Positions 43,699 through 53,477 of a stretch of DNA of 64,000 nucleotides are shown one piece after another. The stretch comes from JAAYFT01 sp041655755. Its GTDB lineage: Bacteria; Bacillota; Clostridia; Tissierellales; Tissierellaceae. The stretch covers positions 1 to 64,000 of the forward strand of contig JBBAEY010000002.1 of the NCBI GenBank assembly GCA_041655755.1, in the 5' to 3' direction. The position numbers were made by a program, and so were the translations under genes. Position 1 is the first letter of the stretch. Each line of letters starts with the position of its first letter. The notes below the pieces were generated by a model. The model saw nothing but the letters and a program-made list of their open reading frames with translations. It was not told the origin of the DNA and did no database searches.

Positions 43699-45510
43699 CT
43701 AATCTTCATCTACTACTTCGTAGTCTGCGTCTACTACGTCGTCATCGGAATCCCCTTGTGACTCGTCTTCTGGTCCTTGGTTTTCGTACATTTTTTGGGA
43801 TATCTTGTAAAAACTCTCTGTCAATTCATCGGTCTTTTTCTTGATATCGTCAAAATCTTCGCCCTCCAAGGCCTTTCTTAGTTCCTCTAGCTTTCCTTCC
43901 ACCTCTGCCTTTTCCTCATCTGATATCTTACCTTCCAAGTCCTTTAAGCTTTTCTCGGTCTGATACACTAGGGAATCAGCATTGTTTCTTATTTCAATTG
44001 TTTCCTTCTTCTTTTTGTCCTCTTCTGCAAATCTTTCAGCTTCCTTAACCTTCTTTTCTATTTCATCATCGGAGAGTTTTGTTGAAGCTGTTATGGTAAT
44101 TCTTTGTTCTTTACCTGTGCCTAGATCCTTTGCACTTACGTTTACAATTCCATTGGCATCTATGTCAAATGTTACCTCTATTTGGGGAACACCCCTTGGC
44201 GCAGGAGCTATCCCAGCCAATTGGAATCTGCCCAAGGTTGTATTGTCATTGGCCATCTGTCTCTCACCCTGTAGTACGTGAATATCTACAGATGTCTGGC
44301 TATCAGCAGCAGTTGTAAAGACCTGGCTTTTCTTAGTCGGTATGGTGGTATTTCTTTCAATTAGCCTAGTGGTCACTCCTCCTAGGGTTTCAATACCTAA
44401 AGACAGGGGGGTAACGTCAAGCAATAGTAGGTCCTTGACCTCTCCCGATAAGACCCCTCCTTGAATAGCTGCACCTAAGGCAACACATTCATCTGGGTTG
44501 ATGTCTTTTTGTGGTTCTTTATTAGTTAGTTTCTTCACAGCCTCTTGTACTGCTGGTATCCTTGTTGAACCGCCAACTAGGATTACCTTTTCTATTTCTG
44601 AAGCCTGTAGACCTGCGTCCTTGATTGCTTCTCTAACTGGTCCCAGGGTCTTGTCTACTAAATCCGAAGTCAATTCATTAAACTTCGCCCTAGTTAGGTC
44701 CATATTTAGATGCAATGGCCCAGCTTGAGTTGCTGTAATAAAAGGCAAATTAATATTAGTTGACATGGTTGATGACAGCTCTTTTTTTGCCTTTTCAGCC
44801 GACTCCTTTAGTCTCTGTAGGGACATCTTATCCTGTCTAAGGTCCACGCCATTTTCCTTTTTAAATTGCTCTGCAATATAGTCTACGAGTTTCTCATCAA
44901 AGTCATCTCCACCTAGGTGATTATTTCCCCTAGTTGCTAATACTTCAAATACTCCATCTCCCAATTCTAGTATTGATACGTCAAAGGTTCCTCCACCTAA
45001 ATCAAATACCATAATCTTGTGTTGTCCTTCTTCCTTGTCAATGCCATAGGCTAGGGCTGCAGCTGTAGGTTCATTGATTATCCTCTTGACCTCAAGACCT
45101 GCAATTTTGCCTGCGTCCTTGGTAGCCTGCCTTTGGCTGTCCGTAAAATATGCGGGAACTGTAATGACAGCCTCTGTTATTTTCTCGCCTAGATAGTTCT
45201 CTACATCCATTTTGATTTTTTGCAATACCATAGCTGAAATTTCTTCAGGACTAAAGTGCTTGGTATCCATATCTATTTTGTAATCAGTGCCCATCTTTCT
45301 TTTTATAGACATAACTGTTTTGTCAGGGTTTGTAATTGCCTGTCTCTTAGCGGTTTCTCCAACAAGCCTTTCCCCTTCCTTTGTAAAAGCAACTATAGAT
45401 GGAGTTGTTCTATTTCCCTCTAAGTTTGGTATAATGATAGCTTCTCCACCTTCCATGACAGAGACACATGAATTTGTTGTTCCCAAGTCAATTCCAATAA
45501 TTTTTCCCAT
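43699..45510 (-). CDS. dnaK: Chaperone DnaK (Hsp70)
   Basis: ATP-driven folding chaperone. 603 residues with GIDLGTTNSCV (phosphate 1), the VFDLGGGTFDVSIL run (about 170-185) and LVGGSTRIPAVQ (about 310). The substrate domain follows, and an acidic tail rich in Asp ends the protein. It is the third gene of hrcA-grpE-dnaK-dnaJ, controlled by CIRCE/HrcA. Confidence 0.98.
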   Translation of the reverse strand: MGKIIGIDLGTTNSCVSVMEGGEAIIIPNLEGNRTTPSIVAFTKEGERLVGETAKRQAITNPDKTVMSIKRKMGTDYKIDMDTKHFSPEEISAMVLQKIKMDVENYLGEKITEAVITVPAYFTDSQRQATKDAGKIAGLEVKRIINEPTAAALAYGIDKEEGQHKIMVFDLGGGTFDVSILELGDGVFEVLATRGNNHLGGDDFDEKLVDYIAEQFKKENGVDLRQDKMSLQRLKESAEKAKKELSSTMSTNINLPFITATQAGPLHLNMDLTRAKFNELTSDLVDKTLGPVREAIKDAGLQASEIEKVILVGGSTRIPAVQEAVKKLTNKEPQKDINPDECVALGAAIQGGVLSGEVKDLLLLDVTPLSLGIETLGGVTTRLIERNTTIPTKKSQVFTTAADSQTSVDIHVLQGERQMANDNTTLGRFQLAGIAPAPRGVPQIEVTFDIDANGIVNVSAKDLGTGKEQRITITASTKLSDDEIEKKVKEAERFAEEDKKKKETIEIRNNADSLVYQTEKSLKDLEGKISDEEKAEVEGKLEELRKALEGEDFDDIKKKTDELTESFYKISQKMYENQGPEDESQGDSDDDVVDADYEVVDED

Positions 45511-45529
45511 AAAAATTCCTCCTATTATA

Positions 45530-46048
45530 TTATTTTGAAACCTTAACCATTGATGGCCTTATTATCTTATCTTTTAAAAAATAGCCTTTTTGCAAAACCT
45601 CCAGGACCTTTCCCGATTCGTATTCCTCACTCTCTTCCATGAATACTGCATGATGGAAACTGGGGTCAAAATCCTGGTAGATGGCATCTATTTCTTCTAC
45701 CCCATTGTCCTTTAGGGTCTTTATCAACTGATTATAAATCATCTCTATGCCCTCATAAAATCCATTTTTCTTGCTATCCTCCGATTCTAAGGCTCTTTCA
45801 AAATTATCTATTGTCGGAAGTAAGCTGGAGACAAAGGACTCTGTGGCATAATAATTAATGCTTTCCCTTTCCTTTTCCATTCTCTTTTTATAGTTGACAA
45901 AGTCGGCTTGGAGCCTAGCTAGTTTGTTATTTAGTTCAGCTATTAACTCATCCTTGCTATCTACTATTTCCTCCTGAATGCCCTCATCAGAAGATATGTC
46001 TTCTTGCAGGTCTTCTGATTCTTTACCTAGTCCATTTTCTTCTTTCAT
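45530..46048 (-). CDS. grpE: Nucleotide exchange factor GrpE
   Basis: Releases ADP from DnaK. 172 residues: an acidic N-terminal segment, a long coiled coil (about 32-90, NYKKRMEKE) and a beta domain ending in PSMVKVSK. It lies 30 bases after hrcA and before dnaK in the CIRCE operon. Confidence 0.97.
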   Translation of the reverse strand: MKEENGLGKESEDLQEDISSDEGIQEEIVDSKDELIAELNNKLARLQADFVNYKKRMEKERESINYYATESFVSSLLPTIDNFERALESEDSKKNGFYEGIEMIYNQLIKTLKDNGVEEIDAIYQDFDPSFHHAVFMEESEEYESGKVLEVLQKGYFLKDKIIRPSMVKVSK

Positions 46049-46078
46049 TGAATCACCCCTTGTATTCTTTGACAGCTA

Positions 46079-47128
46079 TTATTTGTACTGCTTACCAATT
46101 AGCATATCTATAATTTCTGAAATATTTATTGAAAATAAATATAAGTCGTCTATTAATTTTTGGTAATCCATCCTCGTCGGTCCAATTATCCCAATTTTGC
46201 CTATTACCTTATCGCCCAGTCGATAATTGGCTGTTATCAGGCTACAGTCCTTTATTGGTTCATAAATATTCTCCTTGCCAATTATCAGCTCTATATCCTG
46301 TGTAATGGAGTTATTTGATAGCAAATCCACCATTAACTCCTTGTCTTCCACAAAGGAAATAAAATCCTTGACCTTATCTAGGCTTTTGTACTCTGGAAAA
46401 TTCAAGATGTTTGTTATTCCATCGGAAAAAATATCCACACTATAAATGTCCTCAATTGATTGGTTGATAATTGGTAAAATACTGTCTATGATATTTTTAA
46501 ATTCATATATCTCTCCGATAATTTCATTGGTCAGCCCATCATCTATCTGATCCATAGGCAGGCCCTTTAGTTTGTCATTTAGGATATTTGTAAGCGTACT
46601 TAACTGTTCTTCTGATACCTGGCCCTGGAGTCTAAAAATTGTATTTTTAACGACTCCCGCATCGTTTATTAAAACTACTAAAACTTGTTTTTTGTCTATG
46701 GCTACAAGTTGAATATGCTTGATTTTTGAGCTCTTCATCTTGGGAGATATGGCTAGGGCAGTATAGCTAGTCATGGCAGATAAGATTTTTGCGGAATTTT
46801 GCAATAGCTGATCGATCTCCCTAGATTCCCTAATTAGCACCTGCTTTATTTCCTCTTTCCTCTTCGAATTGATTTGGGTCCTTTTTAATCTTAGTATTTC
46901 ATCTACATAAAGCCTATAGGCCTTGTCAGATGGCACCCTACCCGCTGAAGAGTGCGGCTTGTTCAAATATCCTAGGTCTTCCAGGTCTGACATCTCATTT
47001 CTTATGGTGGCAGAACTGACCCCAAGATCATATTGTTTTGTAATGGTCCTTGAACCTATCGGCTCAGCACTTAGAATATATGAATTAATTATTGCATATA
47101 GTATCTTTAACTTTCTGTCATCTAGCAT
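46079..47128 (-). CDS. hrcA: Heat-inducible repressor HrcA
   Basis: Repressor that binds CIRCE and is kept active by GroEL. 349 residues with a winged helix (about 1-80, including IGSRTITKQYDLGVSSATIR split over 21-40) and GAF-like/dimer domains. The ATG has a GAGGTG site. It is the first gene of the heat-shock operon and represses its own operator at 47171-47197. Confidence 0.97.
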   Translation of the reverse strand: MLDDRKLKILYAIINSYILSAEPIGSRTITKQYDLGVSSATIRNEMSDLEDLGYLNKPHSSAGRVPSDKAYRLYVDEILRLKRTQINSKRKEEIKQVLIRESREIDQLLQNSAKILSAMTSYTALAISPKMKSSKIKHIQLVAIDKKQVLVVLINDAGVVKNTIFRLQGQVSEEQLSTLTNILNDKLKGLPMDQIDDGLTNEIIGEIYEFKNIIDSILPIINQSIEDIYSVDIFSDGITNILNFPEYKSLDKVKDFISFVEDKELMVDLLSNNSITQDIELIIGKENIYEPIKDCSLITANYRLGDKVIGKIGIIGPTRMDYQKLIDDLYLFSINISEIIDMLIGKQYK

Positions 47129-47170
47129 ATATCATCACCTCAAAGTCCACAAATACTAGATAGAATTTTG

Positions 47171-47197
47171 TTAGCACTCATGGTTAGTGAGTGCTAA
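47171..47197. promoter_or_regulatory. CIRCE operator
   Basis: TTAGCACTC, nine bases, GAGTGCTAA: a perfect match to the CIRCE consensus. It is placed between the promoter -10 and hrcA, as expected for HrcA repression of hrcA-grpE-dnaK-dnaJ. No other CIRCE was seen, so groESL control would be elsewhere. Confidence 0.97.
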
Positions 47198-47210
47198 AGC
47201 CTACGTTTTA

Positions 47211-47239
47211 AAGTTACCATTAGTTAAGAACTTTGTCAA
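47211..47239 (-). promoter_or_regulatory. Sigma-A promoter of the hrcA operon
   Basis: Minus strand TTGACA (47234-47239, perfect), a 17-base spacer and TAACTT (47211-47216, weak). Transcription would begin about 47203, just at the CIRCE element, so bound HrcA would block it. Confidence 0.65.
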
Positions 47240-47254
47240 TAGTTTTTGCCAAAA

Positions 47255-48388
47255 TTATTTGAGAAAATCCACTTCTACTAAATTGGATAAATCCAGTCCC
47301 TTTTCTGTAAGCCTAATAGATTGTCCATCGTCTATTAACAGACCATTGTAGACATGTTTTTCTATTACATCGGCATATAATTCTTCTATTCCTATGGCAA
47401 ATCTGTGGAGGAATCTTTCCTTATTTATGCCCCTTATTTTTCTGAGGCCAAAGATACAATAGTCTTCTATCTCCGCATCCAAGTCTAGCTCTTCCTTCCC
47501 CTCTATGGCTAGCCTGCCCTTTCCTAGTAAATCTATATAATTAGAAATACTTGAACTGTTGAAAAACCTCCTATTATTCATATAGGAATGGCTACTAAGT
47601 CCTAGTCCTAGATAGGGTTCTATATCCCAATATGCTAGGTTATGTTTGCTTTCGTAACCCTCCAATGAGAAATTGGATATTTCGTAGTGGTCATATCCAT
47701 TTTGGATTAGAAAATTCCTTGCCCTGTGATACATTTCCCTCTCCTCGTCTTCCCCAGGCAAAGCTAGTTTCCCAGCCTTGAGCAAGCTATAGAAATTAGT
47801 AGCTTCTTCTATTATAAGTCCATAATGGGATATATGCTGGACCCCAAGTGCAACAGCCGCCCTTATAGATTCCATGGCATCGTTTAATTTCTGATTTGGC
47901 AAGCCAAATATAAGGTCAAGATTTATATTTTCAATGCCCGACCCTTCTATTATCCTGTAACTATTGTATATCTCCTCTGAATTGTGAATTCTTCCAAGCT
48001 TCTTTAGCATCTGGTCGTTAAAGCTCTGGGCCCCCATGCTGACCCTATTTATTCCAAAATCCTTGTAAGATTTGGCCTTGTCCTTGGTAACGGTCCCGGG
48101 GTTTACCTCTATTGTTATCTCGGATAGTCCACTGGTCCTATAATTTGCATGTATATAATTCATTATCCTATATATATGCTCTGCCCCTATATGGGAGGGG
48201 GTTCCCCCTCCTATAAAAATTGTTTTGATGCTATAGTTTCTCAAGGCTTCCTTATATAGGGCCATCTCAGCGATTAGGCTATCCATGTATTGGGGGACCA
48301 GGTGCTCAATTCTTGGAAAGGATGAAAAGTCGCAATAGTTACATTTACTTGCACAAAAAGGTATGTGTATATAAAGAGATATGTCCAT
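47255..48388 (-). CDS. hemW: HemW-type heme chaperone (radical-SAM family)
   Basis: HemN-like radical-SAM family protein, now generally viewed as a heme chaperone rather than a coproporphyrinogen oxidase. 377 residues with HIPFCASKCNYCDFSSF (cluster Cys x3) at the N-terminus, GGGTPS near 60 and the C-terminal HemN domain. It lies 57 bases after lepA in the conserved lepA-hemW-hrcA order. Confidence 0.95.
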   Translation of the reverse strand: MDISLYIHIPFCASKCNYCDFSSFPRIEHLVPQYMDSLIAEMALYKEALRNYSIKTIFIGGGTPSHIGAEHIYRIMNYIHANYRTSGLSEITIEVNPGTVTKDKAKSYKDFGINRVSMGAQSFNDQMLKKLGRIHNSEEIYNSYRIIEGSGIENINLDLIFGLPNQKLNDAMESIRAAVALGVQHISHYGLIIEEATNFYSLLKAGKLALPGEDEEREMYHRARNFLIQNGYDHYEISNFSLEGYESKHNLAYWDIEPYLGLGLSSHSYMNNRRFFNSSSISNYIDLLGKGRLAIEGKEELDLDAEIEDYCIFGLRKIRGINKERFLHRFAIGIEELYADVIEKHVYNGLLIDDGQSIRLTEKGLDLSNLVEVDFLK

Positions 48389-48415
48389 CTTTGTCTACCT
48401 CCCCTGTAAAAGTAC

Positions 48416-48447
48416 GCAAAAATGCGACAGCGATACACTGCCGCATT
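48416..48447 (-). terminator. Terminator downstream of lepA
   Basis: Stem AATGCG-CAG/CTG-CGCATT with one internal mismatch (48421-48447, seven-base loop), then TTTTTGCG on the minus strand. It overlaps the lepA stop. Termination before hemW may be partial. Confidence 0.55.
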
Positions 48448-50257
48448 ATCTTTCGTCGTATTTTAAAACTGTTAGGAAAGCTTCCTGAGGTACCTCTACA
48501 GAACCTATTTGCCTCATTCTCTTCTTTCCTTCCTTCTGCTTTTCTAAAAGCTTTTTCTTCCTAGAAATATCCCCGCCATAGCATTTTGCAAGTACGTCCT
48601 TTCTAAGGGCCCTTATGGTTTCCCTAGCGATTATCTTTGACCCAATTGCCGCTTGGATGGGAACTGCAAATTGATGCCTTGGAATTACATCTGTAAGCCT
48701 CTCTGATATGGTCCTGCCCCTCTCATAGGCCTTATCCTCATGTACTATAAGTGAAAATGCGTCTACTAGCTCACTGTTTATTAGTATGTCTAATTTTACA
48801 AGTCTAGATTCCTGATAACCTTTGAGATCATAGTCCAGAGAAGCATATCCTTTAGTCTTTGATTTTAGAGCATCAAAGAAATCATATATTACCTCATTCA
48901 AGGGCAATTCATAATGAAGGACTACCCTGGTTTCCTCCAAATACTCCATATTTAAAAATGTACCCCTCTTGTCCTGACATAGCTCCATAATAGTACCTAC
49001 GTAGTCCGTTGGTGTCATTATGTTTGCAGTGACTATTGGCTCTTCCATTGACAGTATTTCAGTGGTTTCCGGTAAATTTGAAGGGTTTTGAATTTCCAGG
49101 ACTTCACCGGTCGTTTTTGTTACCTTGTAGATAACTGACGGTGCAGTAGTTACAATATTTAGGTCAAATTCTCTCTCTAGCCTTTCCTGTACTATCTCCA
49201 TATGCAGTAGTCCTAAAAATCCACATCTGAAGCCAAATCCTAGGGCAACTGACGACTCCGGTTCAAATACCAAGGAGGCATCGTTTACCTGAAGCTTCTC
49301 CAAGGCCTCTCTGACGGAGTTAAAGTCCTCACCCTCAGCAGGGTATATGCCACAATACACCATGGGTATTACCTTTTTATAGCCTGGCAATGCTTCCAGG
49401 GTGGGGTTATTTTTATCTGTTATGGTATCGCCTACACGGGCATCCTTTACGTTTTTTATGCTTGCTGTCACAAATCCTACATCCCCTGCCTCTAAACTAG
49501 TTAAGGAAACGTGTTTGGATGTATTTATACCTACTTCTACAACCTCATAGGACTTGCCAGTTGACATCATCTTGATTTCCATGCCCGGCCTGATACTTCC
49601 CTCAAATACTCTAATATAGCACACTACTCCCTTGTAACTATCATAATAGGAATCGAAAATCAAGGCCTTTAGGGGTGCTCCTGCATCCCCCATGGGTGCG
49701 GGGACATTCTCAACTACAGATTCTAATACATCTCCTATGTTTAGGCCCTCCTTGGCCGATATGAGGGGGGCATTCTCGCAATCTATACCTATGATATCCT
49801 CTACCTCTTTTTTAACCTCATCTGGTCTCGCACTGGGTAGGTCTATCTTGTTTATAACGGGTAGTATCTCCAAGTCCTGGTCTAGGGCCAGATAAACATT
49901 GGCTAGGGTCTGGGCCTCTATGCCCTGGGTTGAATCTACTACTAAGATGGCACCTTCACAGGCTGCCAAAGACCTAGATACCTCATATGTAAAATCCACA
50001 TGGCCTGGGGTATCTATCAAATTCAGTATATATTTTTCTCCGTCCTTAGCCCTATATAGTAGCCTCACTGCCTTTAGCTTAATGGTAATACCTCTTTCCC
50101 TTTCCAGGTCCATATTGTCCAGTACCTGACTTTGCATTTCCCTTGCAGTGAGCATGCCAGTTTCCTCTATCAACCTATCTGCTAGGGTCGATTTTCCATG
50201 ATCTATATGTGCTATAATAGAAAAATTTCTAATATTCTCTTGTTTAACTCTCTCCAT
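48446..50257 (-). CDS. lepA: Elongation factor 4 (LepA)
   Basis: Ribosome-associated GTPase that back-translocates or aids initiation. About 603 residues: G1 AHIDHGKST, DTPGHVDF (G3), NKIDLP (G4), then EF-G-like domains and the LepA C-terminal domain ending in QEAFLTVLKYD. I chose the ATG at 50257 because AGGAGG stands about eight bases before it; the start at 50290 has none. Confidence 0.98.
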   Translation of the reverse strand: MERVKQENIRNFSIIAHIDHGKSTLADRLIEETGMLTAREMQSQVLDNMDLERERGITIKLKAVRLLYRAKDGEKYILNLIDTPGHVDFTYEVSRSLAACEGAILVVDSTQGIEAQTLANVYLALDQDLEILPVINKIDLPSARPDEVKKEVEDIIGIDCENAPLISAKEGLNIGDVLESVVENVPAPMGDAGAPLKALIFDSYYDSYKGVVCYIRVFEGSIRPGMEIKMMSTGKSYEVVEVGINTSKHVSLTSLEAGDVGFVTASIKNVKDARVGDTITDKNNPTLEALPGYKKVIPMVYCGIYPAEGEDFNSVREALEKLQVNDASLVFEPESSVALGFGFRCGFLGLLHMEIVQERLEREFDLNIVTTAPSVIYKVTKTTGEVLEIQNPSNLPETTEILSMEEPIVTANIMTPTDYVGTIMELCQDKRGTFLNMEYLEETRVVLHYELPLNEVIYDFFDALKSKTKGYASLDYDLKGYQESRLVKLDILINSELVDAFSLIVHEDKAYERGRTISERLTDVIPRHQFAVPIQAAIGSKIIARETIRALRKDVLAKCYGGDISRKKKLLEKQKEGKKRMRQIGSVEVPQEAFLTVLKYDER

Positions 50258-50268
50258 GCCTTTCCTCC

Positions 50269-50640
50269 TTATGATGTTTCCAATACCCAATTATAGCAGA
50301 TAAACAATATTATGTAAAATAAAAAGACCACAAAAACTGGTCTTTTGATAAACTTTTTTATAAAACTTAAATCCAAGATATAGCTAACCCCAAAAAAGTC
50401 TAGTTGACCAGTTTTAGGGTTCCACCTAAGGATATTTGGATTATCCAAGCAATCTAAGTATACTATATTCTGATTTACAATTTCTATTCCCATTATAAAA
50501 AGAACTAGCAAGGCTAATATGCAAAGTCTTTTCATCCTGGAAACTAGTCTTTGTTTTCTTCGGGCCTTGTTCCTATCCAACCTGCTTCCCATATTATCAC
50601 CATAGTTAGATTGCCCAAATCCAGCATATCTTATACCCAA
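50269..50640 (-). CDS. Two-helix membrane protein of unknown function
   Basis: Not recognised. Up to 123 residues (TTG start at 50640) or 107 from the ATG at 50592 (GGTGAT site). A basic N-terminus is followed by a helix (about 39-58), an about 40-residue outside or inside loop with PNILRWNPKTGQLDFFGV, and a second helix (about 99-119). It begins one base from the lepB stop and ends just before lepA. Gene position suggests a co-expressed membrane or export factor, but no function can be given. Confidence 0.6.
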   Translation of the reverse strand: MGIRYAGFGQSNYGDNMGSRLDRNKARRKQRLVSRMKRLCILALLVLFIMGIEIVNQNIVYLDCLDNPNILRWNPKTGQLDFFGVSYILDLSFIKKFIKRPVFVVFLFYIILFICYNWVLETS

Positions 50641-51189
50641 TTAATGGATTTTGCCAAATCTCTTGTCAATGGGAAAATATCTAAAGCCCGTTATTCCCTT
50701 TATGGTTTTGATGGGTATGCAGCCAAAATACCTGCTATCCTTTGAGGCCCCTTCCCCTCTATTATCCCCTAGTACAAATATACTTCCCTGGGGAATCTCC
50801 CATAAACTTTCTTCGTATACATGGGTATATGAGCCTTCATCTATATAGTCTTCCTCTAGTATTTCTCCGTTTAAATAGACCTTACCTTCCTTAATCTCTA
50901 CTATATCGCCGCCGATGGCAATTACCCTCTTGATATAATCCTTCTTTGGGGCATCTGGAGCCTCTAATACAATGACATCTCCCCTAGATGGCCCACTAAA
51001 ATATAGTGAAACCTTGTTTGCAAACAATCTATCCTTCTCATGCAGGGTCGGGTACATTGAATTCCCCAGTACATAGGTCGTATTAAAGAAAAAGGTTTTG
51101 ATTATAACTGCTATAACAATGGCAGTTGCTATACTTTTTATCCATTCCATTATTTCCTTCCCATTGTCGCCCTTCTGGTTTTCTTCCAT
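50641..51189 (-). CDS. lepB: Signal peptidase I
   Basis: Membrane serine-lysine peptidase that removes signal peptides. About 182 residues with one N-terminal helix (about 13-35), catalytic Ser in GNSMYPTL, Lys in the DYIKRVIAIGGD run, and GDNRGEGASKDSR. I chose the ATG at 51189, eight bases after GGAGG; the ATG at 51204 overlaps that site. It follows spoIIP. Confidence 0.96.
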   Translation of the reverse strand: MEENQKGDNGKEIMEWIKSIATAIVIAVIIKTFFFNTTYVLGNSMYPTLHEKDRLFANKVSLYFSGPSRGDVIVLEAPDAPKKDYIKRVIAIGGDIVEIKEGKVYLNGEILEEDYIDEGSYTHVYEESLWEIPQGSIFVLGDNRGEGASKDSRYFGCIPIKTIKGITGFRYFPIDKRFGKIH

Positions 51190-51247
51190 TGCAATTACCT
51201 CCATATTCGTAAAAATATTATATCACTTCTCCAAAGTTTTGCAAAGA

Positions 51248-52315
51248 CTATTCTTCAATTATACTATTAATTGCAACACTCAGCACCCGCCCAACTAGCT
51301 TCGCCCCCTCCTCTGCCTCTTCAAGGGTATTAAAGTTATACCCAATCTCCATAAGGGCAGAGTAATCCGATAGATGCTGATTGTATTTGCCAGTTGGCTT
51401 AATTATTATACCTGTACATAGGTTTGGATAGAGTGCATCGGATACGGCCTTAATATACTTTGTAAAATTCAATACCTGCTCCATATTGGGCGTATCAGGG
51501 CCAACTACTAGGGAAAATGTAGCTACGGATTTTCCATCTATATTGGTCTTTGATTTAGCTCTTATGGCCTCCATATTTGGATTTGTCTCCAGATAGGCAT
51601 CCCTATGAATGTCCAGCAGTACCCTTAGGTTATCTGACTCCTCCTTCTTCTTCATGATAGTATTGAGGCTTCTAGAATATGATTGATTATAGGATGGAAG
51701 GTCATGGTATACCTCCACATGGTTAACCTTGTGGCCGCCAGCCTCTAATACATTGGACATAATCTTCCCTATGCCTACTACGTTGATATCCTTATCTGAG
51801 CTCCTATAATTATCTGCCTTTGACAGATTATAAGATTCTGTTGCATGGGTATGGTATATCAGGATATAGGGTTTTTCCCGGTCTACTATCATCTTATTTA
51901 TCATCAGTGGCTCAGGTATGTTTTCTACTATATCCTTTCCCATTGAGTCCCTGATAATGATTAGGGACTCGTATTCGTCCAGCCTATCCAGTATTATATC
52001 CCTGGAATTGTCGTAGTCCATATCCTCGTCAACTTCATTAAATTCGTGAATCTGAAAGTCAGTCTCCTGTCCATCTCTTTCTAAATTGGATACTTCTGCT
52101 GTGGGAAATAAAGAATCTATGATCTTAGATACAAGGTCGTCAATATTTAGCAGGCCGACTGTGTCTACAAGGCTGGAGGAAATCTTTTTAATATAGCCGT
52201 CTTCCACAAATCTGCTAGTCCTAGGAGAAAACCTTATTAGGATATTACCTATGTTGAGGACCAGAACACAAGCCAGTGCCAATATTATATAATCAGATTT
52301 TCTTGTTTTTCCCAT
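51248..52315 (-). CDS. spoIIP: Stage II sporulation protein P (SpoIIP)
   Basis: Cell-wall amidase and endopeptidase that works with SpoIID/SpoIIM in forespore engulfment. The protein has an N-terminal membrane helix (about 8-28), a linker and the catalytic SpoIIP domain with YHTHATESY (zinc His), then LLDIHRDA. I chose the ATG at 52315 after GGGGAG; the earlier start at 52330 lies inside that site. It follows gpr, the usual gpr-spoIIP-lepA context. Confidence 0.95.
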   Translation of the reverse strand: MGKTRKSDYIILALACVLVLNIGNILIRFSPRTSRFVEDGYIKKISSSLVDTVGLLNIDDLVSKIIDSLFPTAEVSNLERDGQETDFQIHEFNEVDEDMDYDNSRDIILDRLDEYESLIIIRDSMGKDIVENIPEPLMINKMIVDREKPYILIYHTHATESYNLSKADNYRSSDKDINVVGIGKIMSNVLEAGGHKVNHVEVYHDLPSYNQSYSRSLNTIMKKKEESDNLRVLLDIHRDAYLETNPNMEAIRAKSKTNIDGKSVATFSLVVGPDTPNMEQVLNFTKYIKAVSDALYPNLCTGIIIKPTGKYNQHLSDYSALMEIGYNFNTLEEAEEGAKLVGRVLSVAINSIIEE

Positions 52316-52377
52316 AATAACACTCCCCACTATTCAATATAAAATTATATTCAAATCAGGGGTCAATTATTCTAATA

Positions 52378-53352
52378 TTATCTAATATACCTATTTACGT
52401 CCTTTAAATCTATACCGGGGTGAAGTGCCATATTTAGGCCATTGGCGATTATAATGGATAGGTCATCTATTACTGAATCTATGTCTGTTGGAGTAACTAC
52501 TACATTTTCCATATAGGGGTTTAGGACCTCCTTTATGAAGCAATATTTTTCTTCTGATTCTATATTTGCCAGGAGCTGGTAGAGCTCATCGCCTTCCTCT
52601 GCCTCCCCCTGTAAAACATCTATAATTAGGTCTAGGCTATCATTTACTATGGTAGCAGCATCTACGACAGTTGGTATGCCTATGGCCATAACAGGTATGC
52701 CTAAGCTTTCCTCATTTATCTCCATTCTTTTATTTCCCACGCCTGAACCCGGGTTAATTCCTGTATCTGAAATTTGTATAGATGTGGATACCCTATTCAT
52801 TTTTCTTGAAGCCAGGGCATCTACGGCGATTATCAGGTCAGGCTCTAGCTTTTCAACTACTCCCTTTACTATTTCGCTAGTTTCTATTCCAGTTATCCCC
52901 ATGACCCCCGGCGACAGGGCAGCCACATTAGCTACGGTTTCGTCAATCTCCTTCTTGTAGTTAATGAAAAATTGTCTGGTTACTAAAACCCTGTTAACTA
53001 CCTTGGGACCAAGGGCATCTGGCGTTATATTCCAATTTCCAAGGCCAACAATTAAAATCTTGCTATTGGGATGGTTCATACCTAGTCCCTTAATCTCCCT
53101 AGCCACCACCTGGGAAATTTCGTCCTTTAAATCCTCGTCTGTCCTGTTTAATTTGGGCACGTCGATAGTTATGTAATTACCCAGTGGCTTCCCCATGTTT
53201 TCGCTTCCCTTTTTGTCTAAGATTCTCACCCTAGTAATTTCATAAAATTCGTTTTTTTCATTTTCAACCCCAATGCCCTCTGAATCTTCATTGAAACTTT
53301 CCTTATACAGTTCCCTATTCTCCACTGCCAAGTCTGTACGAATCTTATACAT
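52378..53352 (-). CDS. gpr: Germination protease GPR
   Basis: Aspartic-type endopeptidase (A25) that degrades small acid-soluble spore proteins in germination. It is made as a zymogen with an N-terminal pro-segment. 324 residues with ENRELYKE-like start, GLGNWNITPDALGP (about 107-120) and a C-terminal helical part. It precedes spoIIP, and forespore expression is expected (sigma-F/G), although I found no convincing promoter. Confidence 0.95.
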   Translation of the reverse strand: MYKIRTDLAVENRELYKESFNEDSEGIGVENEKNEFYEITRVRILDKKGSENMGKPLGNYITIDVPKLNRTDEDLKDEISQVVAREIKGLGMNHPNSKILIVGLGNWNITPDALGPKVVNRVLVTRQFFINYKKEIDETVANVAALSPGVMGITGIETSEIVKGVVEKLEPDLIIAVDALASRKMNRVSTSIQISDTGINPGSGVGNKRMEINEESLGIPVMAIGIPTVVDAATIVNDSLDLIIDVLQGEAEEGDELYQLLANIESEEKYCFIKEVLNPYMENVVVTPTDIDSVIDDLSIIIANGLNMALHPGIDLKDVNRYIR

Positions 53353-53417
53353 TATATTCTCCTCTCAAATTTTAATCCTTCTTTTTATATTTTTATCCAT
53401 TATAATCTTAAATATCC

Positions 53418-53446
53418 TTGCATTTTATAGCACTTCGTGGTAAAAT
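53418..53446 (+). promoter_or_regulatory. Sigma-A promoter of rpsT
   Basis: TTGCAT (53418-53423), a 17-base spacer and TAAAAT (53441-53446), giving a short leader of about 25 bases before rpsT. Confidence 0.75.
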
Positions 53447-53477
53447 ATCTTTTGTTAGATTAGAGGAGGTGAAAATA

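Noticed and set aside
53355..53390. AGAAGGATT upstream of gpr as a sigma-H promoter
   Set aside because: The only possible -10 (GAGAAT) needs a 10-base spacer and coincides with the gpr ribosome site; gpr is normally forespore-controlled.
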